From Streptomyces capillispiralis (GTDB lineage Bacteria > Actinomycetota > Actinomycetes > Streptomycetales > Streptomycetaceae), in assembly GCF_007829875.1 (NCBI RefSeq), contig NZ_VIWV01000001.1:6894001-6958000 (forward strand): a stretch of DNA of 64,000 bases, read 5' to 3'. Below the pieces are notes generated by a model. That model saw nothing but the letters and a program-made list of their open reading frames with translations, was not told the DNA's origin and searched no databases. Shown piece by piece: positions 34,551 through 41,584 of this stretch (positions are counted from its first letter, which is position 1; the number at the start of each line of letters is the position of its first letter). The translations under genes and the position numbers were made by a program.

Positions 34551-35777
34551 TCAGACCTGCTGGACGAGGACCTTCTCCAGCGTGCGCAGCGCGCCCTGGA
34601 GCTCCTCCGCCGTGATGGTCAGCGGCGGGGCAAGGCGGATGGTGGACCCGTGGGTGTCCTTGACCAGGACGCCCTCCCGCATCAGCCGCTCACTGATCTC
34701 GCGGCCGGTGCCGAGCTGCGGGTCGACGTCCACGCCCGCCCACAGCCCCCGGCAGCGGAAGCCGGCGACGCCCTTACCGACGAGGGACTCCAGGCCCTCG
34801 TGCAGGATCCCGCCCAGCTCCGCCGCCCGGCGCTGGAACTCGCCCGTCTCCAGCAGCTCCACCACGGCCGTGCCGACCGCCGCGGCCAGCGGGTTGCCGC
34901 CGAAGGTGGACCCGTGCTCACCGGGGTGCAGCACCTCCAGCACCTCGCGTCGGGCCACCACCGCCGACACCGGGACGATGCCGCCGCCCAGCGCCTTGCC
35001 GAGCAGCACCACGTCCGGGACGACCGACTCGTGCTCCACCGCGAGCGTGCGGCCGGTGCGCCCCAGCCCGGACTGGATCTCGTCCGCGACGAACAGGCAG
35101 CCCTCGCGGCGCGTCAGCTCCCGCACCCCGGCCAGATAGCCGTCGTCCGGGACGATCACGCCCGCCTCGCCCTGAATGGGCTCGATCAGCACCGCCGCCG
35201 TCGTCTCGTCGACCGCCGCCTCCAGCGCCGCGAGATCGTTGTACGGGACCACGCGGAAGCCCGGTGTGAACGGGCCGAACCCGGCGCGCGCCACCTCGTC
35301 CGTGGAGAAGCTGACGATCGTGGTCGTCCGGCCGTGGAAGTTGTCCGCGGCCACCACGATCGTGGCCCGGTCGGCGGGGACGCCCTTGACGTCGTAGGCC
35401 CACTTGCGGGCCACCTTCACACCGCTCTCCACCGCCTCCGCGCCGGTGTTCATGGGCAGCACCATGTCCAGCCCGGTCAGCGCGGCCAGCCGCTCCGCGA
35501 ACCCGGCGAGCCGGTCGTTGTGGAACGCGCGCGAGGTCAGCGTCAGCCGGTCCAGCTGGCGGTGCGCCGCCTCGATCAGCGCCGGGTGCCGGTGGCCGAA
35601 GTTCAGCGCCGAGTAGCCGGCCAGCATGTCGAGGTAGCGCCGGCCCTCCACGTCCTCCACCCAGGCGCCCTCCGCGCGGGCGACGACCACGGGCAGCGGG
35701 TGGTAGTTGTGCGCGAGGACCGGCTCCTCGGCGCCGATCAGCTCGGCGGACGAACGCGTACGGGCGGCAGAGGTCAT
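34551..35777 (-). CDS. rocD: Ornithine aminotransferase
   Basis: RocD transfers the delta-amino group of ornithine to 2-oxoglutarate, giving glutamate-semialdehyde on the way to proline or glutamate. The 408-residue class III PLP enzyme shows NYHPLPVVV, SRAFHND, ADEIQSGLGRTG (PLP Asp), the Schiff-base Lys in LLGKALGGG and GSTFGGNPLA. It starts at the ATG at 35777, overlapping the preceding gene's TGA by four bases. The coupled amidino hydrolase suggests that arginine is the source of ornithine. Confidence 0.95.
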   Translation of the reverse strand: MTSAARTRSSAELIGAEEPVLAHNYHPLPVVVARAEGAWVEDVEGRRYLDMLAGYSALNFGHRHPALIEAAHRQLDRLTLTSRAFHNDRLAGFAERLAALTGLDMVLPMNTGAEAVESGVKVARKWAYDVKGVPADRATIVVAADNFHGRTTTIVSFSTDEVARAGFGPFTPGFRVVPYNDLAALEAAVDETTAAVLIEPIQGEAGVIVPDDGYLAGVRELTRREGCLFVADEIQSGLGRTGRTLAVEHESVVPDVVLLGKALGGGIVPVSAVVARREVLEVLHPGEHGSTFGGNPLAAAVGTAVVELLETGEFQRRAAELGGILHEGLESLVGKGVAGFRCRGLWAGVDVDPQLGTGREISERLMREGVLVKDTHGSTIRLAPPLTITAEELQGALRTLEKVLVQQV

Positions 35778-36586
35778 GAGCGGATCTCCTGAGTGCAGCA
35801 CTTGATGCCCCCGCCCGCCTTCTGGAACTCGGACAGGTCGACGGGGACGGGGACGTAGCCGCGGTCGGCGAGCTGAGCGGCGAGGGCCGTGGCCCCCGGC
35901 GAGAGGAACACGTGGCGGCCGTCGGACACGGAGTTCAGGCCGAACGCCATCGCGTCCTCACGGGTCGCGAGCACCGCGTCCGGGTACAGCCGGGCGAGCA
36001 CCTCGCGGCTCCCCGGCGAGAACGCCTCCGGGTAGTACGCGATGTTCTCCCCGTCCAGCACGAACAGCGCCGTGTCCAGGTGGTAGAAGTACGGATCCAC
36101 CAGCGTCAGGCCGATCACCGGCACCCCGAAGAACTCCTGCACCTCGCGGTGCGCATCCCTGGTGGTGCGAAAACCGGTCCCGGCGAGGATCCAGCGCCCG
36201 GCGGGCACCAGGTCGCCCTCGCCCTCGCACACCGACTCGGGATGGTGGACCTCGTACCCCTCGGCCTTGAACCAGGCCTCGTACGGCACGGACTCCGGGC
36301 GCCGCTCCGGCGCGAGGAACAGGGAGCCGAAGACGCGGCCCTCCACGACGACCGCCGCGTTCGCGGCGAACACCATGTCGGGCAGTCCGGGCTCCGGCTT
36401 CACGTTCTCCACGGTATGTCCGTGGTCACGGTAGGTGTCGACGAGCGTCTGCCACTGCCGCTGGGCGAGCAGGACGTCCACGGGTCGGTCGGGACGCATC
36501 CAGGGGTTGATCGCGTACCGGACGGCGAAGTGTCTGGGTTCGCAGACGAGGTATCGCCGCCGGGACGCCACACGGGAGTCGGGCAC
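35774..36586 (-). CDS. DDAH/ArgZ-like amidino hydrolase
   Basis: A 270-residue member of the guanidino-modifying superfamily, usually annotated dimethylarginine dimethylaminohydrolase. The acid/His pair is YFYHLD (His169, Asp171) and the nucleophile Cys is in GGGIKCCTQE (263 or 264). It also has YAINPWM (Asn27) and PDMVFAANA (Asn76), the places where cyanobacterial arginine dihydrolases (ArgZ/AgrE), as I recall, carry the Asn residues needed to go from arginine to ornithine. Coupling to rocD favours arginine or methylarginine breakdown. Direct substrate assignment is uncertain. Confidence 0.85.
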   Translation of the reverse strand: MPDSRVASRRRYLVCEPRHFAVRYAINPWMRPDRPVDVLLAQRQWQTLVDTYRDHGHTVENVKPEPGLPDMVFAANAAVVVEGRVFGSLFLAPERRPESVPYEAWFKAEGYEVHHPESVCEGEGDLVPAGRWILAGTGFRTTRDAHREVQEFFGVPVIGLTLVDPYFYHLDTALFVLDGENIAYYPEAFSPGSREVLARLYPDAVLATREDAMAFGLNSVSDGRHVFLSPGATALAAQLADRGYVPVPVDLSEFQKAGGGIKCCTQEIRS

Positions 36587-36671
36587 AGAGGGGTTCCTCC
36601 GCTTCCATGCGGTGTCTACAGGGGGTGCCTACACGGTAGGAACCGACCGAGACGGACGACAAGGAACGGGA

Positions 36672-36707
36672 GCTGCGTGTTCACGCAGGATCGCTGCGTG
36701 TTCACGC
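36672..36707. promoter_or_regulatory. Tandem AsnC/Lrp-type operators
   Basis: Two copies of GCTGCGTGTTCACGC (36672-36686 and 36693-36707) are exactly 21 bp, two helical turns, apart. Each contains the dyad GCGTG-TT-CACGC, and the first extends to a 16-bp palindrome. They lie between the Lrp-family gene and the amidino hydrolase gene, about 85 bp upstream of the latter, as expected for a cooperative Lrp-type regulator. Confidence 0.7.
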
Positions 36708-36710
36708 CGT

Positions 36711-37214
36711 TCAACGCACGTCTGGTGCGCCCTCGGGCGCGGGCTGGCTCACTCCCGCCTCAGGACTGTCGGGCAGCAGATGGGACAGCACCATCACGCT
36801 GATCGTCTTGCGGATGAACGGCTCCTGGCGGATCCGCTCCAGCACCTCCTCGAAGTGCTCCACGTCCCGCGCCCGCACGTGCAGTAGCGCGTCCGCGCCC
36901 CCGGTCACCGTCATCGCCGCGGCGATCTCCGGATGGTTGCGCACCACCTCCGCCAGCCGCCGGGGCGGCGCCGCGCCCTCGCAGTACACCTCCACGTACG
37001 CCTCCGTGCGCCAGCCCAGCGCCGACGGCTTCACCGTCGCCGTGAACCCGGTGATCACCCCCGTCTCGCGCAGCCGGTCCACCCGGCGCTTCACGGCCGT
37101 CGACGACAGCCCGACGGCCGCGCCGATCTCGGCGAAGGACGTCCTGGCGTTCGCCATCAGAGCCGTGACGATCTTCCGGTCGAGCTCGTCGAACGGGGCG
37201 TGCCTGCTGTTCAT
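36711..37214 (-). CDS. Lrp/AsnC-family transcriptional regulator
   Basis: A 167-residue regulator with the N-terminal winged helix-turn-helix (about residues 8-55, LDRKIVTALMANARTSFAEIGAAVGLSSTAVKRRV, key part SSTAVKRRVDRL) and the C-terminal RAM/ACT domain (about 65-150). It precedes the amidino hydrolase and rocD on the same strand, with tandem operators between, so amino-acid-responsive control of that operon is likely. A TACAGT -10 box (plus-strand 37221-37226) ends six bases before the ATG, suggesting a leaderless message. Confidence 0.92.
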   Translation of the reverse strand: MNSRHAPFDELDRKIVTALMANARTSFAEIGAAVGLSSTAVKRRVDRLRETGVITGFTATVKPSALGWRTEAYVEVYCEGAAPPRRLAEVVRNHPEIAAAMTVTGGADALLHVRARDVEHFEEVLERIRQEPFIRKTISVMVLSHLLPDSPEAGVSQPAPEGAPDVR

Positions 37215-37325
37215 GCGGGCACTGTATCCAGCGCCGACGCCCCGGCGGCCGGCCACGGCCCCGGCGGGAACGCCCCCTGTCCGGCACGTGTCCAGACGCG
37301 GAAATCACCCCTACACTCCACCTTC

Positions 37326-38081
37326 ATGCTGCGCGCCCTCGCCGTCGACGACGAACGTCCCTCGCTGGAGGAACTGCTGTACCTGCTGAACGCGGACCCG
37401 CGCATCGGCAGCGCCGAGGGCGCCGGCGACGCCACCGAGGCGCTGCGCCGCATCAACCGCGCGCTGGAGTCGGGCCCGGACGGGCCCGAGGCCATCGACG
37501 TGGTCTTCCTCGACATCCAGATGCCCGGACTCGACGGCCTCGACCTGGCCCGGCTGCTCGGCGGCTTCGCCCGGCCGCCGCTGATCGTGTTCGTCACCGC
37601 CCACGAGGACTTCGCCGTCCAGGCCTTCGACCTCAAGGCCGTCGACTACGTGCTCAAACCCGTCCGCAAGGAGCGGCTGGCCGAGGCCGTGCGCCGGGCC
37701 GCCGCCCAGCGCGGCACCGCCCCCCGCATCCCCGTGCACGAACCCGACCCCGACCACATCCCCGTCGAGCTCGGCGGCGTGACCCGCTTCGTCCCCGTCG
37801 ACGACATCACCCACGTCGAGGCCCAGGGCGACTACGCCCGCCTGCACACCGACCGCGGCAGCCACCTCGTACGGATCCCGCTGTCCACCCTGGAGGAGCG
37901 CTGGCGCTCCCGCGGCTTCGTCCGCATCCACCGCCGCCATCTCGTCGCCCTGCGCCACATAGGCGAACTCCGGCTCGACGCCGGAACCGTGAGCGTCCTG
38001 GTCGGCTCCGAGGAACTCCAGGTCAGCAGGCGGCACGCGCGCGAACTGCGGGACCTGCTGATGCGCCGGACCACGAGCTAG
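37326..38081 (+). CDS. LytTR-family response regulator
   Basis: A 251-residue response regulator. The receiver domain (about 1-120) has the acidic pair VDDE, the phospho-acceptor Asp in VFLDIQMPGLDG, Thr in FVTAHEDFAVQAF and Lys in YVLKPV. The C-terminal LytTR DNA-binding domain (about 140-250) includes THVEAQGDYARLHT and FVRIHRRHLVAL. TACACT (37312-37317) ends eight bases before the ATG, so it may be leaderless. The kinase gene lies two genes downstream. Confidence 0.93.
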   Translation: MLRALAVDDERPSLEELLYLLNADPRIGSAEGAGDATEALRRINRALESGPDGPEAIDVVFLDIQMPGLDGLDLARLLGGFARPPLIVFVTAHEDFAVQAFDLKAVDYVLKPVRKERLAEAVRRAAAQRGTAPRIPVHEPDPDHIPVELGGVTRFVPVDDITHVEAQGDYARLHTDRGSHLVRIPLSTLEERWRSRGFVRIHRRHLVALRHIGELRLDAGTVSVLVGSEELQVSRRHARELRDLLMRRTTS

Positions 38082-38090
38082 GGGAGCACG

Positions 38091-38447
38091 ATGCCCCAGG
38101 ACCCGACCGAACGCCGCGTGGTCGTCACCGGCCCGCCCCGCCGCGCCCTGAGCGCCTCCGCCTACTACCGCCCGCGCACCGAGATCGACGAGCAGACCAC
38201 CCTCGGACACACCTACGTCCGCTCCCTGATGCGCATCCAGCTGCGCACCGGCCTCACCGTGTTCGCCGTCCTCGCCCTGCTCATCGGCCCGCTGCCGCTG
38301 GTCTTCGCCGCGGCCCCGGACGCCCGCCTGGAGTGGGCGGTCCTCGGCTTCGGGCTCTACCCCCCGCTGGTCCTGCTCGCCCGCTGGTACGTGCGCCGCG
38401 CCGAACGCAACGAACGCGACTTCGTGCGCCTCGTCGAGGACCGCTGA
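38091..38447 (+). CDS. Small two-helix membrane protein linked to the symporter
   Basis: A 118-residue protein with a soluble N terminus (about 1-50) and two membrane segments (about 58-75 and 82-100), ending in a charged tail. I do not recognise a named family, but its position directly before an SSS symporter matches the DUF485/YjcH-ActP arrangement, in which a small membrane protein accompanies an acetate permease. It may be an accessory subunit; that is inference from context. Confidence 0.75.
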   Translation: MPQDPTERRVVVTGPPRRALSASAYYRPRTEIDEQTTLGHTYVRSLMRIQLRTGLTVFAVLALLIGPLPLVFAAAPDARLEWAVLGFGLYPPLVLLARWYVRRAERNERDFVRLVEDR

Positions 38448-38466
38448 GACCCGGGACACCAGCACC

Positions 38467-40179
38467 GTGAACTCCGCCTACGCCGTCACCGCCGTCGCGC
38501 TCGTCGCCCTCGCGACCGTCCTCGTCGGCGCCTTCGGCCTGCGCGTCTCCCGCACCACCTCCGACTTCTACGTCGCCTCCCGCACCGTAGGCCCCCGCCT
38601 CAACGCCGCCGCCATCAGCGGCGAGTACCTCTCCGCCGCCTCCTTCCTGGGCATCGCGGGGCTCGTCCTCGTCCAGGGCCCGGACATGCTCTGGTACCCG
38701 GTCGGCTACACCGCGGGCTACCTGGTCCTGCTGCTGTTCGTCGCCGCACCGCTGCGCCGCTCCGGCGCCTACACCCTGCCCGACTTCGCCGAGGCCCGGC
38801 TCGCCTCGCACGCGGTGCGGCGGCTCGCGGGCGCCTTCGTCGTCGGCGTCGGCTGGCTCTACCTGATGCCCCAGCTCCAGGGCGCCGGACTCACCCTGAC
38901 GGTGCTCACCGGCGCGCCCGACTGGCTCGGCGGAGTGATCGTCGCCGTCGTGGTGACCGTCATCGTCGGCGCGGGCGGCATGCGCAGCATCACCTTCGTC
39001 CAGGCCTTCCAGTACTGGCTGAAACTCACCGCCCTGTTCGTCCCCGCCCTCTTCCTGGTCCTCGCCTGGCAGAGCGACGGAGCGCCCGGCCGCGCCTTCG
39101 ACGAACCGGCCGCCTTCCGCGAACAGCGGGTCGTCCGGGTCGACGGCACCCTCGACCTGCGCCTGCGCGAGCCGCTCACCGTGACCGTGGACGGTACCGT
39201 CGACGGCCGCGCCCACGACGGCACCGAACTCCGGCTGCCCGCCGGCACCCACCGCGTCGACGCCGGCACCCGGCTGACCTTCGCCGAGGGCACCGAGGTC
39301 CCCGCCGCCGGACGCGGCGCCGACGACGCCCTGTCGCCCTCCCGCGCCGAGTCGCGCGAGGAACGCCCGCTGTACGCCACGTACGGGCTGATCCTCGCCA
39401 CCTTCTTCGGCACCATGGGCCTGCCGCACGTCGTGGTGCGCTTCTACACCAGCCCGCACGGCGTCGCCGCCCGCCGCACCACCGTCGCGGTGCTCGGCCT
39501 CATCGGCGCCTTCTACCTCCTCCCGCCGGTCTACGGGGCACTGGGCCGCCTGTACGCCCCCGAGCTGACCCTCACCGGGGACGCGGACGCCGCGGTCCTG
39601 CTCCTGCCCGGCCGGATGATCGGGGGGACGGGCGGCGACCTGCTGGGCGCGCTGGTCGCCGGCGGCGCCTTCGCCGCGTTCCTGTCGACGGCCTCCGGGC
39701 TCACCATGGCCGTGGCCGGCGTGCTCACCCAGGACGTGCTGCCCTCGCGCGGCGTACGGCACTTCCGGCTCGGCACCGTCCTCGCCATGGCCGTACCGCT
39801 CGGCGCGGGCCTCCTGGTCGGCGGCCTGCCGGTGGCCGACGCCGTGGGGCTGGCGTTCGCCGTGTCGGCCTCGTCGTTCTGCCCGCTGCTCGTGCTCGGC
39901 ATCTGGTGGCGCCGGCTGACCCCGCCGGGCGCGGCGGCCGGCATGCTCGTGGGCGGCGGCTCCGCGTTCCTCGCCGTCGCCGCGACCATGGCGGGCTACC
40001 CGGGCGCGGGGCCCTGGCACGCCCTGCTCGCCTGGCCCGCGCTGTGGTCGGTGCCGCTGGGCTTCCTCACCATGATCCTGGTCTCGCTGGCCACCCCCGG
40101 CCGGGTGCCGCCCGGAACGGCCGCGGTGCTGGCCCGCTTCCACCTGCCGGAGGAACTGCGCACGGAGGTGTCCGCGTGA
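38467..40179 (+). CDS. Sodium:solute symporter (SSS family, ActP/MctC-like)
   Basis: A 570-residue transporter with about 13 membrane segments. The family pattern appears in VASRTVGPRLNAAAISGEYLSAASFLG and in the Gly/Phe-rich helix GGAFAAFLSTASGLTMAVAG. Relatives import acetate, pyruvate and other monocarboxylates with sodium or protons. Between helices 6 and 7 there is an extracytoplasmic insert of about 90 residues (about 210-300) that looks beta-rich. It starts with GTG, 19 bases after the small protein, and its stop overlaps the kinase start. Confidence 0.9.
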   Translation: MNSAYAVTAVALVALATVLVGAFGLRVSRTTSDFYVASRTVGPRLNAAAISGEYLSAASFLGIAGLVLVQGPDMLWYPVGYTAGYLVLLLFVAAPLRRSGAYTLPDFAEARLASHAVRRLAGAFVVGVGWLYLMPQLQGAGLTLTVLTGAPDWLGGVIVAVVVTVIVGAGGMRSITFVQAFQYWLKLTALFVPALFLVLAWQSDGAPGRAFDEPAAFREQRVVRVDGTLDLRLREPLTVTVDGTVDGRAHDGTELRLPAGTHRVDAGTRLTFAEGTEVPAAGRGADDALSPSRAESREERPLYATYGLILATFFGTMGLPHVVVRFYTSPHGVAARRTTVAVLGLIGAFYLLPPVYGALGRLYAPELTLTGDADAAVLLLPGRMIGGTGGDLLGALVAGGAFAAFLSTASGLTMAVAGVLTQDVLPSRGVRHFRLGTVLAMAVPLGAGLLVGGLPVADAVGLAFAVSASSFCPLLVLGIWWRRLTPPGAAAGMLVGGGSAFLAVAATMAGYPGAGPWHALLAWPALWSVPLGFLTMILVSLATPGRVPPGTAAVLARFHLPEELRTEVSA

Positions 40180-41381
40180 GCGGTTTCCTCGCCGGTCTGC
40201 TCGTCGCCGTCCTGCCCCTGCTGGCGGCCGGGTTCTGGCTGGGCCGGCGCACCGCCCGGCCCGCCGGCCTCGCCGGGCTCGGCACCCCCGTCGAGCACGC
40301 CACCTTCGAGACCCTGCACACCGCCTCCCTGGCCACCCCACCGCTGCGCGCGGGCCTGACGGAGGAGGCCGCCGGCAAGTCCGCCCGCAAACTGCGCTCC
40401 CTGCTCGGCACGGACGCGCTGTGCCTCACCGACCGCGAGCGGGTCCTCGCCTGGGACGGCGTCGGCGCCCACCACCGCGCCGAGATCATGGAACGTCTCA
40501 CCGGCCCCCTGGAGACCGGCCGGGGCGAGGCCTTCCCGCTGAGCTGCGACACCCCCGACTGCACGGTCCGCTGGGCCGTCGTCGCCCCGCTCACCGTCGA
40601 CGACCGGGTGCACGGCGCGCTCGTCGCCTGCGCGCCCCGCGAGTCCGCGGTCCTGGTCCGGGCCGCCGGGGAGGTCGCCCGCTGGGTCTCCGTCCAGCTC
40701 GAACTCGCCGACCTCGACCAGTCCCGCACCCGGCTCATCGAGGCCGAGATCAGGGCGCTGCGGGCCCAGATCTCCCCGCACTTCATCTTCAACTCGCTCG
40801 CCGTGATCGCCTCGTTCGTGCGCACCGACCCCGAGCGGGCCCGCGAACTGCTGCTGGAGTTCGCCGACTTCACCCGCTACTCGTTCCGCCGGCACGGCGA
40901 CTTCACCACCCTCGCCGACGAACTCCACGCCATCGACCACTATCTGGCGCTGGTACGGGCACGCTTCGGCGACCGCCTCTCCGTGACCCTGCAGATCGCC
41001 CCCGAGGTGCTGCCGGTCGCCCTGCCCTTCCTCTGCCTCCAGCCCCTGGTGGAGAACGCCGTCAAGCACGGGCTGGAGGGCAAGGCCGACAAGTGCCACA
41101 TCCAGATCACGGCGCAGGACGCCGGCGCCGAGGCCCTGGTCGTCATCGAGGACGACGGCGCCGGCATGGACCCCGGGCTGCTGCGCCGCATCCTCGCCCG
41201 CGAGGTCAGCCCCACCGGCGGCATCGGGCTGTCCAACGTCGACGACCGGCTCCGTCAGGTCTACGGCGACGACCACGGCCTCGTCATCGAGACCGCCGTG
41301 GGCGCGGGCATGAAGATCACCGTCCGGCTGCCGAAGTACCAGCCGGGCGTGCACCTGGCCGGGCGGCTCACCCCCAGGTGA
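40176..41381 (+). CDS. LytS/YehU-type sensor histidine kinase
   Basis: A 401-residue kinase of the His_kinase class: one N-terminal membrane segment (about 2-20), a GAF-like region (about 40-165), the H box SPHFIFNSLAVIASF and the ATPase domain with QPLVENAVKHGLE (N box), EDDGAGMDP and GGIGLSNV. It would phosphorylate the LytTR regulator encoded at the start of this operon. Its GTG overlaps the symporter TGA by four bases. With only one membrane segment and no evident ligand domain, it may read the symporter itself. Confidence 0.92.
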   Translation: MSGFLAGLLVAVLPLLAAGFWLGRRTARPAGLAGLGTPVEHATFETLHTASLATPPLRAGLTEEAAGKSARKLRSLLGTDALCLTDRERVLAWDGVGAHHRAEIMERLTGPLETGRGEAFPLSCDTPDCTVRWAVVAPLTVDDRVHGALVACAPRESAVLVRAAGEVARWVSVQLELADLDQSRTRLIEAEIRALRAQISPHFIFNSLAVIASFVRTDPERARELLLEFADFTRYSFRRHGDFTTLADELHAIDHYLALVRARFGDRLSVTLQIAPEVLPVALPFLCLQPLVENAVKHGLEGKADKCHIQITAQDAGAEALVVIEDDGAGMDPGLLRRILAREVSPTGGIGLSNVDDRLRQVYGDDHGLVIETAVGAGMKITVRLPKYQPGVHLAGRLTPR

Positions 41382-41387
41382 GCCGCC
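41362..41387. terminator. Terminator hairpin over the kinase stop codon
   Basis: GGCGGCTCACC (41362-41372) pairs perfectly with GGTGAGCCGCC (41377-41387) around CCCA. The kinase TGA (41379-41381) lies in the right arm, and the convergent 58-residue gene ends eight bases further on. It is probably a shared terminator for both strands. Confidence 0.65.
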
Positions 41388-41394
41388 GTACTCC

Positions 41395-41571
41395 TCAGGT
41401 GCTGCGCGTGGCGACCATCCCGAGGGTGATCAGGCCCAGGACGACCCAGCCGAACCACAGCCAGCCGTTGCTGCCGAGCGCCACCGTGTAGGCCGTCACG
41501 GCGACGAGGCCGCCGACGGTGAGCACTCCCATGGTCTTCGTCGACGTCGAACCGTTCGTGGAACCGGGCAT
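41395..41571 (-). CDS. Small membrane protein of 58 residues
   Basis: The frame from the ATG at 41571 to TGA at 41395 encodes a Ser/Thr-rich start (MPGSTNGSTSTKTMGVL) and two short hydrophobic segments, about residues 15-30 (LTVGGLVAVTAYTVAL) and 37-53 (WLWFGWVVLGLITLG). GAGGAGGG lies seven bases upstream, an excellent ribosome binding site. Codon bias is strong. I do not know a function. It starts 13 bases after the Ser/Thr kinase gene ends, so it may belong to that operon. Confidence 0.75.
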   Translation of the reverse strand: MPGSTNGSTSTKTMGVLTVGGLVAVTAYTVALGSNGWLWFGWVVLGLITLGMVATRST

Positions 41572-41584
41572 CGCAACACCCTCC

